A stretch of DNA of 8,843 bases from positions 1-8,843 of the forward strand of contig DAHVOH010000101.1 in NCBI GenBank assembly GCA_027318915.1. The letters run 5' to 3'. This document shows, in pieces, positions 1 to 6,394 of the stretch. Source of the DNA: Clostridiales bacterium (GTDB lineage Bacteria > Bacillota_E > Sulfobacillia > Sulfobacillales > JAIMBI01). Every line of letters starts with the position of its first letter. Positions within the stretch are counted from its first letter, which is position 1. Both the position numbers and the translations under genes were made by a program. The notes below the pieces were generated by a model. The model saw only the letters and a list, made by a program, of their open reading frames with translations. It searched no databases and was not told the DNA's origin.

Positions 1-317
1 TCCTCGTCGGTCATTTTGAAGAGCAAGTTGTCACGCGTGATGCCGGCGTTGTTGACCAAAATGCCCACCGAGCCCCATTGGTTCGCCACCGACGCCAGCG
101 CCCGCTCCACGTCCGGCCGGCTGGTGACGTCCAACCCATAGGCGGCCGCGCGACCGCCGGCGTCGCCAATGCGCCGTGCGGTCGCCGCGGCATCCTCCTC
201 GCGCATGTCGAAGACCGCCACGTGCGCGCCCTCCTCGGCCAGCCGCTCCGCCTCCGCCGCCCCGATGCCCCGTCCCCCGCCGGTCACCACCGCGACCCGA
301 CCGTCCAATGTGCCCAT
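1..317 (-). CDS. SDR-family oxidoreductase (FabG-like), N-terminal part, cut by window edge
   Basis: This is an NAD(P)-dependent short-chain dehydrogenase/reductase; only the first 105 residues lie in the window and the frame runs open off the left edge. The glycine-rich cofactor motif TGGGRGIG is at residues 12-19, the LDVT motif is at 62-65 and NNAG is at 89-92, all in normal SDR positions. Asp37 at the end of the second beta strand (AVFDM) is the usual mark of NAD(H) rather than NADP(H) preference. The catalytic Ser-Tyr-Lys part lies outside the window. The ATG at 317 follows a strong AAAGGAGG. The closest broad class is 3-oxoacyl-ACP reductase-like SDRs, but substrate cannot be read from this half. 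It lies 146 nt downstream of the MFS exporter on the same strand, so the two could be co-transcribed, although a hairpin sits between them. Confidence 0.9.
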   Translation of the reverse strand, partial: MGTLDGRVAVVTGGGRGIGAAEAERLAEEGAHVAVFDMREEDAAATARRIGDAGGRAAAYGLDVTSRPDVERALASVANQWGSVGILVNNAGITRDNLLFKMTDE

Positions 318-404
318 GCGTCCCCCTCCTTTCTGCTCACGGCCTCAACACCCAACCCGCGCCCGGTCGTCAGCCCCAGTCGGATCCATGTCGCCGGGCG
401 GCCC

Positions 405-440
405 GGACCGGCGTACCCGTGCGTCCGGTCGCGCCGGTCC
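405..440 (-). terminator. Inverted repeat between exporter and SDR gene, possible terminator
   Basis: A 9-bp perfect inverted repeat pairs 405-413 with 432-440 around an 18-nt loop, 24 nt past the stop codon of the MFS gene. No T-run follows on the minus strand, so it is only a candidate for a terminator or an mRNA-processing/stability hairpin that would reduce read-through into the SDR gene. Confidence 0.35.
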
Positions 441-463
441 CCTGCCGGCCGGCATCCGCCCTC

Positions 464-1927
464 TCAAACAGCCGACGCTCGGGCCGGCCGCCCCACCACG
501 CGTACCGCCGCGAGCGCGGCGGCCGCCAGAGACAGCCCGGCCGAAATGAGCAGGGTCTCCGACAACCCCACTTGAAACGCCTGGTGCCCGCCCGCGCTCG
601 GCGCCACATCGAGTCCGGCGACAAAGCGGGCCAGGTTGGTCTGGCCCATGATGGAGGCCAAAATGGCGAACGACACCGCCAGGGAAAACAACTGGCCGGT
701 GTTGAAGAGCAGCGTGCGCGTCCCCGCCGCCACCCCGCGGCGGTCCGGAGCCACGGACCCCATGACGGCGCTCGTGTTGGGCGAGTTGAAAAGTCCGTTG
801 CCGAGCCCGGCCAGGAACAGGCCCACCCCGACCGCCGCGTAGCCTCCGCCCAGCCGGCTTTCCGCCAGAATGATCAGGGAGAGGGCGGTCACGAGCAACC
901 CGCCCACCGAGAGTTCGCGCGATCCGATGCGGTCCGAGAGTCGGCCGGCAATCGGCCCCACCACCATGATCGCCACCGTCAGCGGCAGCATTTTCATGCC
1001 CGCCACCAAGGGCGAGTTGCCGTCCAGTCCCTGAAAGGCGAACGTGAGCAGGAACAGCAGCGCACCGCGGGCCAGCGCATTCAAAAAGAGCGCGGCGTTG
1101 CCGTAGGCGAAGACCCGATTGCGAATCAGGGCCAGGTCAATCAGCGGACTCGGGCAGCGGGCCTCCCACCAGCCAAACGCCGCCAGGGCCACGGTCCCCA
1201 GGGCCAAAAGAAGCGGCACGGCGGCATCCGCGCCCTGGATCATTTCGGTGATGCCCAACAGCCAGAGCACAATGCCCCCCACAAACAGTCCCATGCCCAA
1301 ACTGTCAAAGCGATCGAGCCGGTTGGCGACGGCCACCTCCTTCAGAGTGGTGAACGTCCACAGGGCGCCGAACGCGCCGATCGGCACGTTGACGAAGAAG
1401 ATCCACCGCCACCCGAGCGTGGCCGTGATGATGCCGCCCAGCAGCAAGCCCCCGACGCTGCCGGAGAGGGCCGCCACCTGGTTGATCCCCAATGCGAATC
1501 CCCGGCCGCGATGCGGAAAGGCATCGGTGAGAATGGCGGTGGAATTGGACCACAGCAGCGCGGCGCCCACCCCTTGAATGAGGCGTCCGACCAAAAGCCA
1601 ACGCCCGTCCGGCGCCAGACCGGAAAGTCCCGAGGCGGCGGCGAACACCACAAAGCCGACGCCATAGAACCGAACCCGGCCGTGCAGATCCGACAGCCGC
1701 CCAAACGGCAGCAGCAAGGCGGTGATAATCACGGTGTAGCCCATCATGATCCAAAGCATCAGTCCCACGCCCGTATCCAACTGGCGTGCGATGGTGGGCA
1801 AGCTGACGGTCAGGATGGAGCCGTCCAGTGACGCCATCACCGCGCCGATGGTGGTGTTCACCAGGACAATGCGTTGATGCCGCGCCTCTTCCGGCACCGC
1901 CGAAAACGACCCGTTGGAGACCGCCAC
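464..1927 (-). CDS. MFS drug-exporter-like transporter, DHA2 (14-TM) family
   Basis: This is a 487-residue integral membrane protein of the major facilitator superfamily, in the EmrB/QacA (DHA2) proton-driven exporter group. Visible family motifs are LDGSILTVSLP at 34-44 (motif D1 in TM1), GRLSDLHGR at 76-84 (motif A), GRLIQGVGAALL at 114-125 (motif B), the antiporter motif C region at 147-165 (GINQ...SGSVGGLLLGG) and GWRWIFFVNVPIG at 172-184. Length and hydrophobic pattern fit 14 TM helices. The frame stays open for another 200 codons upstream, but that part is Arg/Pro/Gly-rich and non-coding in appearance. The chosen GTG at 1927 has GAGGAGG 8 nt upstream. The substrate is unknown; the family exports drugs, antiseptics or toxic metabolites. 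A winged-helix regulator lies divergently upstream and could control it. The class is near certain, the exact start fairly sure. Confidence 0.93.
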   Translation of the reverse strand: MAVSNGSFSAVPEEARHQRIVLVNTTIGAVMASLDGSILTVSLPTIARQLDTGVGLMLWIMMGYTVIITALLLPFGRLSDLHGRVRFYGVGFVVFAAASGLSGLAPDGRWLLVGRLIQGVGAALLWSNSTAILTDAFPHRGRGFALGINQVAALSGSVGGLLLGGIITATLGWRWIFFVNVPIGAFGALWTFTTLKEVAVANRLDRFDSLGMGLFVGGIVLWLLGITEMIQGADAAVPLLLALGTVALAAFGWWEARCPSPLIDLALIRNRVFAYGNAALFLNALARGALLFLLTFAFQGLDGNSPLVAGMKMLPLTVAIMVVGPIAGRLSDRIGSRELSVGGLLVTALSLIILAESRLGGGYAAVGVGLFLAGLGNGLFNSPNTSAVMGSVAPDRRGVAAGTRTLLFNTGQLFSLAVSFAILASIMGQTNLARFVAGLDVAPSAGGHQAFQVGLSETLLISAGLSLAAAALAAVRVVGRPARASAV

Positions 1928-2375
1928 GCGCTTCCTCCTCGCGCCGCACCGAGTCCCGCGCACCCGAGCCCGGCCTGTTCGGCTCGGCCAGATACCTACC
2001 GCTTCTCGTCCGTCCTCCCCCTCTCCTGCCGCGCGCCCGACCGGAGAGATGGGCGAAGCCCGTGGCTGCATCATCCCGTGGGGACCTTGACGAAACCGGG
2101 CGGACAGCCGCTGAATCCGACCGCAAAGGGGGTCGCTCACGGAAGCGGCGGCCGCTCGGCGGCAAGGTCGGAGCGGATGGAGGGCCCCAGCCTTTCCGCC
2201 CGTCAAGGCGCGGCCCCGCCAGGACCCGTGCGGTCGGCCGCGCAGGGCCGCGGCGCCATCCGGCCAGCCCACATCCGGACCGTCCAGTGCGGGCGCGAAC
2301 ATGGTGACGGCGGACTGGATATCTTTGTCACGAAACGCCGGTCGTATTAAAGTGATCGGGGAGGAGCCAACGACG
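1928..2375. other. 448-nt spacer between divergent exporter and regulator; no gene seen
   Basis: Open frames here on both strands are Arg/Pro/Ala/Gly-rich with no recognisable fold and no ribosome binding site, so I take them as GC-rich artefacts. The spacer must hold the promoter of the exporter (minus strand) and that of the regulator (plus strand). I see no convincing minus-strand promoter. A weak plus-strand candidate is listed separately. Confidence 0.6.
2325..2350 (+). promoter_or_regulatory. Possible promoter of the winged-helix regulator
   Basis: TTGTCA (2325-2330) and TATTAA (2345-2350) resemble -35 and -10 boxes and sit 26 nt before the start codon. The 14-nt spacer is shorter than the normal 16-18, so the assignment is tentative. 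This is a small AT-rich island in a GC-rich spacer, which supports a regulatory role. Confidence 0.3.
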
Positions 2376-2693
2376 ATGTCGGAATGGACGTTTCTCACCA
2401 ACCACTCCCAGGTGCTGCTCTGCCTGTTCCGAAACCGCGGCCGCATGACCGCCCGGGAGATCGCGGCCGTCGTCGGCATCACCGAGCGTGCCGTCCAGCG
2501 CATCTTGGACGACCTCGAGGAGGCCGGATACATCAGCCGCTTTCGAGACGGCCGCCAGAACCGCTACGAAATTCATCCGGACCTGCCCATGCGGCATCCG
2601 GCCCAGCGCGGCCGCGCCATCCGGGACCTGCTCGAATTGCTGGAGCTTCCCGACCGCCAGCAAACGTTGCCCGGAACTCCGGACCCCACCTAA
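2376..2693 (+). CDS. Winged helix-turn-helix transcriptional regulator (MarR/ArsR-like)
   Basis: This is a 105-residue single-domain DNA-binding protein. Residues 1-47 hold the HTH core: EWTFLTNHSQVLLCL is helix 1, and MTAREIAAVVGITERAVQRIL (24-44) is the helix-turn-helix with the recognition helix. The wing lies at 52-66 (YISRFRDGRQNRYEIH). A short C-terminal helix follows (RDLLELLEL, 83-91), perhaps for dimer contact. There is no ligand domain and no metal-binding cysteine set. The frame extends upstream to 2301, but the ATG at 2376 has GGGGAGGAG about 9 nt upstream and starts exactly where homologues of this type start (MSxWTFLTNH). It is divergent from the MFS exporter and upstream of the DUF6671-like gene, which has its own promoter. 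Likely targets are the exporter and itself; this is inference from position only. Confidence 0.88.
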   Translation: MSEWTFLTNHSQVLLCLFRNRGRMTAREIAAVVGITERAVQRILDDLEEAGYISRFRDGRQNRYEIHPDLPMRHPAQRGRAIRDLLELLELPDRQQTLPGTPDPT

Positions 2694-2722
2694 CCCGCTC
2701 GACCCGTGTGCTCGGCACACCC

Positions 2723-2751
2723 TTGACATATGACATTTGGATCGTGATACT
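2723..2751 (+). promoter_or_regulatory. Strong sigma-70-type promoter for the DUF6671/zinc/icd run
   Basis: A perfect TTGACA -35 box (2723-2728) is followed by a 17-nt spacer and GATACT (2746-2751, 4 of 6 matches to TATAAT). Transcription would start near 2758, about 120 nt before the chosen start codon at 2880. The spacer carries a direct repeat (TGACATATGACA), which could be an operator. The perfect -35 and ideal spacing make this the clearest promoter in the window. Confidence 0.75.
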
Positions 2752-2757
2752 AAGTTC

Positions 2758-2879
2758 GCGTTATGGGCGTCTCGACCACCGTGCCGCACCCCGACCGCCG
2801 GGCGAGCGTGGGCGGGCCCGGGTCGGCCGGGAGTTCCGGGCTGCCCGTGCGAGACCATGACCAGAAGGGATGCTTTGCG
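2758..2879 (+). promoter_or_regulatory. 5' leader (about 120 nt) of the DUF6671-like gene
   Basis: The region between the predicted transcription start and the start codon is very GC-rich and can form stems, for example CCGACC with GGTCGG and a small CGGG/CCCG hairpin before the ribosome binding site (AGAAGGG). I do not recognise a known riboswitch consensus. It could be an unstructured leader, a regulatory leader, or the coding start could be upstream at 2763, which I consider less likely. Confidence 0.35.
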
Positions 2880-3752
2880 ATGCGCACAGGGTCGAGTCCT
2901 CCCCATCGCTATCTGGGGCGAAAGGCCGCTCTCGCCACCAAACACCAGAAGGAACGGGTCCTGGAGCCTCCCCTGCGGGCCGCGGTGGGCCTCACCGTGT
3001 GCGTGCCGGATGACCTGGACACGGATCAGCTGGGAACCTTCAGCGGCGAGGTGGAGCGTCCCGGCACCCCCCGGGAGGTGGCTCTGCGCAAAGCGCGGTG
3101 GGGCATGAGGACCGCCGATCTCCCGCTCGGCATGGCCAGCGAGGGCAGTTTTGGGCCGGACCCTCGTTTGCCGTTTGCCTCCGCGGACTTCGAGCTGCTC
3201 GCCTTCATCGACGACGAGTTGGGCATTCAGGTGGTGGAACAGGTGCTGAGCTCCCACACCAACTTCGGCGTCGAGACGGGCCATACGCTCGACGAGGTGC
3301 AGGACTTTCTGGCGCGCGCCCAGTTTCCCTCGCACGGCCTCGTGGTCAGGCCCAATTCGGGGCTGGAACCGGGATTCGTGTTCAAAGGGATCACCACGGT
3401 CGATGCCTTGCGGGAAGCCTTCGACCGCTCCGTCGCCGTGTCGGCGGATGGCCTGGCGCACATCGAGACGGATATGCGCGCGCACATGAATCCCACACGA
3501 CGAAAAGTGCTTCGGGAAGCCGCGGTGAAGCTCGGGCGCCGGCTGGCCACGCTGTGCCCCCAATGCCGGTCCCCCGGATGGGGACGGGTGGACGTGGTCA
3601 GGGGGCTGCCGTGCGAATGGTGCGGCCGGGAAACCGAGTTGGTGCGTTTGGAGGTCCAGGGCTGCCCGCGCTGCGAGCATCGCATCGCCGCGCCGCGCCG
3701 CGACGGCCTCTTGAAAGCTCCCGCCGACAACTGCGCCTGGTGCAACCCCTAG
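2880..3752 (+). CDS. DUF6671-like protein with C-terminal zinc-ribbon region, function unknown
   Basis: This is a 290-residue soluble protein. The N-terminal core carries blocks I associate from memory with the DUF6671 family: YLGRKAALATKHQKER (11-26), VPDDLDTDQLGTFSGEVER (42-60), LPLGMASEGSFGPDP (81-95) and a FELLAFIDDELG segment (104-115). The C-terminal region has four CxxC pairs: C226/C229, C245/C248, C262/C265 and C285/C288, enough for two structural zinc sites. No signal peptide or TM helix is seen. The frame opens at 2763, but that ATG would lie only a few bases from the predicted transcription start and the extra 39 residues look non-coding. The ATG at 2880 has AGAAGGG upstream and begins just before the first conserved block. 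The biochemical function is unknown. The conserved charged motifs (ATKHxKE, SEGSFGP) look like an active or ligand-binding site, which is inference. Confidence 0.87.
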   Translation: MRTGSSPPHRYLGRKAALATKHQKERVLEPPLRAAVGLTVCVPDDLDTDQLGTFSGEVERPGTPREVALRKARWGMRTADLPLGMASEGSFGPDPRLPFASADFELLAFIDDELGIQVVEQVLSSHTNFGVETGHTLDEVQDFLARAQFPSHGLVVRPNSGLEPGFVFKGITTVDALREAFDRSVAVSADGLAHIETDMRAHMNPTRRKVLREAAVKLGRRLATLCPQCRSPGWGRVDVVRGLPCEWCGRETELVRLEVQGCPRCEHRIAAPRRDGLLKAPADNCAWCNP

Positions 3753-3962
3753 GTCCCGCGGGCAAGCGGTCGACGAGAGACGGAGTATCAAGGACCCCAT
3801 CGGGCACGATCCCCGTAAGCGGTTTGCTCCCGGCGCGACAGGCTACGGGCTGCCACCCGGTCAAGTCGCCGCGGCCGTCGACGGACAGTCCGGGTCGGTC
3901 CGGCCGGCGGCCGGCGAAGCGCGACCGCGCCCGACATCCCCGGCAGAGAGGAGGAGTGTGTG
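3753..3962 (+). other. 210-nt spacer within the plus-strand run
   Basis: No gene is seen. An imperfect inverted repeat pairs 3812-3820 with 3842-3849 (8 bp with one bulged A) and could be a partial terminator or processing site. A short palindrome CCGTCGACGG lies at 3875-3884. There is no clear promoter, so the downstream mini-protein and isocitrate dehydrogenase are probably read from the promoter at 2723 or from an unrecognised one here. Confidence 0.4.
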
Positions 3963-4136
3963 ATGGACTGCTCGACCTGCGACGGAAACGGCGAGTGGGC
4001 GTGTCCGGATTGCGGGGCCGCAAGCCGACCGGTGACCGGTCCCGACCGTCCCGGATCCTGCCCCCGGTGCGGCGGCATCGGCTCGGTGATCTGCCCGAGC
4101 TGCGGCGGCACCGGTTACTTGGAACAGTGCGACTAG
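3963..4136 (+). CDS. 57-residue four-CxxC mini-protein, DnaJ-like zinc module
   Basis: The protein has 57 residues and is almost entirely zinc-binding motif. Its CxxC pairs are C3/C6 in CSTCDGNG, C14/C17 in CPDCG, C33/C36 in CPRCGGIG and C44/C47 in CPSCGGTG, with one extra Cys at 56. Three of the four have the CxxCxGxG form of the DnaJ cysteine-rich domain, the pattern also used in anti-TRAP-like small proteins. Two Zn(II) ions per chain would be expected. The ATG at 3963 has a strong GAGGAGG 8 nt upstream, and the stop is 22 nt before the isocitrate dehydrogenase start, so the two are very likely co-transcribed and translated in tandem. The role is unknown: it could be a protein-binding adaptor, an RNA-binding regulator or a metal-dependent chaperone-like factor. 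Coding status is well supported by motif regularity and ribosome binding site. Confidence 0.87.
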   Translation: MDCSTCDGNGEWACPDCGAASRPVTGPDRPGSCPRCGGIGSVICPSCGGTGYLEQCD

Positions 4137-4158
4137 ATCCGGGAAGGAGACTCTGAGC

Positions 4159-5604
4159 ATGACGCCACGCATTCCCATCACCGTCGCTTACGGCGACGGC
4201 ATCGGGCCGGAAATTATGGAGGCTTCGCTGCGCATCATTCAGGCCGCGGGGGCTCGCATCGAGATTGAGACGATCGACATCGGCGAAAAGGTGTACCTGC
4301 GCGGGGTGGAAACCGGCATGGAGCCCCAGGCCTGGGATTCCTTGCGACGCACGAAGGTGTTTCTCAAGGCGCCCATCACCACGCCTCAGGGCGGCGGCTA
4401 CAAGAGCCTCAACGTGACGATTCGAAAGGCCCTGGGGCTGTACGCCAACGTCCGCCCGTGCATCTCCTACCACCCGTTTGTGGACACCAAGCATCCGGTC
4501 ATGGACGTGGTCATCGTACGCGAGAACGAGGAAGACCTGTACGCCGGCATCGAGCACCGCCAAACGGACCAAGTGTACCAGTGCCTGAAGCTCATTACCC
4601 GGCCGGGTTCTGAGAAGATTGTCCGCTATGCCTTCGAGTACGCCCGCCTGCACCATCGCCGGAAGGTCACCTGCTTCGTCAAGGACAACATTATGAAGCT
4701 CACCGACGGCCTGTTCCACAAGGTGTTTGACGAGATTGCGGCCGACTATCCGGACATCGAACACGAAACCTGGATTGTTGACATCGGGGCTGCGAAACTG
4801 GCGGATACCCCGGAAAATTTCGATGTGCTGGTGATGCCGAACCTGTACGGGGACGTGCTGTCCGACGTCGCGGCGCAGATCGCCGGGTCCGTCGGGCTGG
4901 CCGGGTCGGCCAACATCGGCGATCAGGTGGCGATGTTTGAGGCGATTCACGGGTCCGCGCCGCGCCGTGCCGGGCAAAACCTGGCCAATCCGTCCGGGCT
5001 CCTGCTGGCGGCCGTCATGATGCTGGTGCACATCGGCCAGTCCGAGGTGGCGACGCGTGTCCACAACGCCTGGCTGAAGACCATCGAGGACGGCGTGCAC
5101 ACCTACGACATTTTCAAGGACGGGGTCAGCCGCCAAAAGGTGGGCACCGCCGAGTTCGCCGACGCGGTCATCGAACGGCTGGGCGAGACGCCCCACGTGC
5201 TGAAGGCGGTGTCCTACGACGCCGCGGAGCCGATGGCGTTGTGGCACCCGGATGCGCACCACAGAAAGGCGGTCAAGCGTCTGACCGGCGTCGACGTGTT
5301 CTTGGATTGGGGCCCCGGCGCACCCAATGATCTGGGAGACGCGTTGAGTCGGGTCACGGCGGGTCCGCTGCGCCTTCGGGTCATCACCAACCGGGGCGTC
5401 AAGGTCTGGCCTGACGGGTTGCCGGAAACGTTCTGCACGGATCATTGGCGCTGCCGCTTCCTGGCCGACGAGGGCCAGGCCGCAGAGCCCGGGCAAGTGG
5501 CGGAGCTGCTGCAACATGTCCTGGCCGCCGGATTTGACCCCATCAAAACGGAGAATCTGTATCTCTTCGACGGCGTACCGGGATTCTCCGCGGTGCACGG
5601 ATAG
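4159..5604 (+). CDS. icd: Isocitrate dehydrogenase, NADP-type, Thermus/Rickettsia-like long form
   Basis: It catalyses oxidative decarboxylation of isocitrate to 2-oxoglutarate in the TCA cycle, in the cytoplasm, as a homodimer in the family. The 481 residues match the long Thermus/Rickettsia type. Substrate residues by alignment from memory are S83, N85, R89 and R99 (KSLNVTIRK...NVRP), R121 and Y128 (RENEEDLYAGIEH), K175 (CFVKDNIMKL), and metal-binding D208, D232 and D236 (NLYGDVLSD). The coenzyme loop reads HGSAPRRAGQNLANP (264-278). R269-R270 replace the Lys-Tyr typical of NADP enzymes and differ from the Asp-Ile of NAD enzymes, so NADP is likely. Residues 372-481 form the extra C-terminal domain of this type (GVDVFLDWG, ITNRGVKVWP, HWRCRF, FDGVPGF). 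AAGGAG precedes the ATG by about 9 nt. It closely follows the zinc mini-protein and ends before a double hairpin. Confidence 0.95.
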   Translation: MTPRIPITVAYGDGIGPEIMEASLRIIQAAGARIEIETIDIGEKVYLRGVETGMEPQAWDSLRRTKVFLKAPITTPQGGGYKSLNVTIRKALGLYANVRPCISYHPFVDTKHPVMDVVIVRENEEDLYAGIEHRQTDQVYQCLKLITRPGSEKIVRYAFEYARLHHRRKVTCFVKDNIMKLTDGLFHKVFDEIAADYPDIEHETWIVDIGAAKLADTPENFDVLVMPNLYGDVLSDVAAQIAGSVGLAGSANIGDQVAMFEAIHGSAPRRAGQNLANPSGLLLAAVMMLVHIGQSEVATRVHNAWLKTIEDGVHTYDIFKDGVSRQKVGTAEFADAVIERLGETPHVLKAVSYDAAEPMALWHPDAHHRKAVKRLTGVDVFLDWGPGAPNDLGDALSRVTAGPLRLRVITNRGVKVWPDGLPETFCTDHWRCRFLADEGQAAEPGQVAELLQHVLAAGFDPIKTENLYLFDGVPGFSAVHG

Positions 5605-5685
5605 GACCGCCGGCGACGCATGGACCGGCCGGCACCACAATGGAGACCGGCGCGAGGGACCCGACGGGCACACACGAACCTCGAC

Positions 5686-5724
5686 GGAGCGGGCCGCGTC
5701 CGGCATGCGGAAGCGGCCCGCTCC
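5686..5724 (+). terminator. Strong hairpin after icd, transcription terminator
   Basis: A 12-bp perfect inverted repeat (5686-5697 with 5713-5724) encloses a 15-nt loop that itself can form TCCG/CGGA. It begins 82 nt past the icd stop and is followed by CTCTCT, a pyrimidine run rather than a pure T-tract. It lies between convergent genes and may act in both directions. Confidence 0.7.
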
Positions 5725-5733
5725 CTCTCTGCC

Positions 5734-5762
5734 GTCGGCTCCTTACCCATTCAAGAGCCGAC
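5734..5762. terminator. Second hairpin in the icd/membrane-protein convergent spacer
   Basis: An 8-bp perfect inverted repeat (GTCGGCTC, 5734-5741, with GAGCCGAC, 5755-5762) has a 13-nt loop and is followed on the plus strand by a T-rich GTTGGTCTTTGT. With the hairpin at 5686 it forms a tandem terminator between convergent genes. The rest of the spacer to 5889 shows no gene. Confidence 0.6.
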
Positions 5763-5889
5763 CGTTGGTCTTTGTCCGAAACGCGCTCCTGGCCGGCCGT
5801 GTGGAACCGTCGCCGAGGTTGCCGGCCCTCCGGCCAACAAACCGGTTTTGGGATCCGAGCCCTGAAAGCCACCGTGTCCGGGCCTGCCG

Positions 5890-6132
5890 TCAATTGACGC
5901 CCTGGCGGGACCGCCCCATGGCCCAGCGGATGATGAGGATCACCACCCCGAGCGCCAAGAGCAAGATGACCAAGAGCCCGGCGGCCGCATTCCATTGCCG
6001 AAGGTACAGGTGAATGCCGACCCGCACCGCCACATCGATCAGGACCGCCAGCACCACGATGACCAGGACGCCCACAACAACGCTGAGGATGAGGCGTCCG
6101 GCGGTCCGAAGACACCTTCGCACCACGCGCAT
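5890..6132 (-). CDS. Small two-TM membrane protein, unknown function
   Basis: This is an 80-residue hydrophobic protein. A basic start (MRVVRRCLR) leads into a first membrane segment at about 13-40 rich in Val/Leu/Ile. A short link (HLYLRQWNA) precedes a second segment at about 50-69, and the tail RWAMGRSRQGVN is again basic. By the positive-inside rule this is a helical hairpin with both ends in the cytoplasm. There are no cysteine, histidine or acidic clusters to suggest catalysis. The ATG at 6132 lies about 12 nt from GGAGG. An ATG 7 nt upstream is better spaced but out of frame. It is convergent with icd and divergent from the PLP enzyme, with no partner gene that would give it a role. 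I recognise no specific family. The coding call rests on the clean two-helix pattern. Confidence 0.7.
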   Translation of the reverse strand: MRVVRRCLRTAGRLILSVVVGVLVIVVLAVLIDVAVRVGIHLYLRQWNAAAGLLVILLLALGVVILIIRWAMGRSRQGVN

Positions 6133-6202
6133 GCCACATGCACTCCTCCGACGGCCGCCACGCGCCGGAGGCGCGCGGACGACCGCCCTGCCTGTTAGTC
6201 AA

Positions 6203-6394
6203 GGATTTGGCCCCATGGTAGCACAGGTCTCTGGAGGTGGGCGACGGCGCATCCCCGGCGCCTGCACGACGTCGCCGGGTCCGGGCGCCATGCCGCGGGT
6301 CGGCCGGCCGCCGCCGTAGTCCACGGCCGGCGCCTGGCCGTCTTGCCGCCTGGCGGGCGATGCGTCAAGCTGGTGGCAGCAGAGGAGGCTACAC
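6203..6394 (+). promoter_or_regulatory. Hairpin-rich upstream region of the PLP enzyme gene
   Basis: Two strong stem-loops precede the gene: 6240-6246 with 6270-6276 (7 bp, with an inner GCGC/GCGC stem) and 6303-6310 with 6324-6331 (8 bp, 13-nt loop). A tight CCGCC/GGCGG palindrome lies near 6347-6357. I do not find the S-box or T-box consensus, and no T-run follows the stems. The promoter is not recognisable. A leader that senses sulfur-amino-acid supply is possible but not shown. Confidence 0.4.

Noticed and set aside
176..1831. 551-residue plus-strand open frame opposite the exporter
   Set aside because: Its product is Arg/Gln/His/Pro-rich with no fold or motif, and it is antisense to a clear MFS protein; a GC-rich shadow.
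1928..2533. Upstream extension of the MFS frame to an ATG at 2533
   Set aside because: It would overlap the regulator gene, is compositionally non-coding, and the GTG at 1927 has a strong ribosome binding site.
2763..2879. Earlier ATG for the DUF6671-like gene
   Set aside because: It lies about 5 nt from the predicted transcription start without a ribosome binding site, and the added residues show no conserved pattern.
3598..5706. 702-residue minus-strand open frame opposite icd
   Set aside because: It is antisense to a well-conserved IDH, has biased Arg/His/Val/Gly composition and no ribosome binding site logic or domain.
6203..6394. S-box or T-box riboswitch before the PLP enzyme
   Set aside because: The conserved CCGGCAACC (S-box) and GGTGGNACCGCG (T-box) words are absent.
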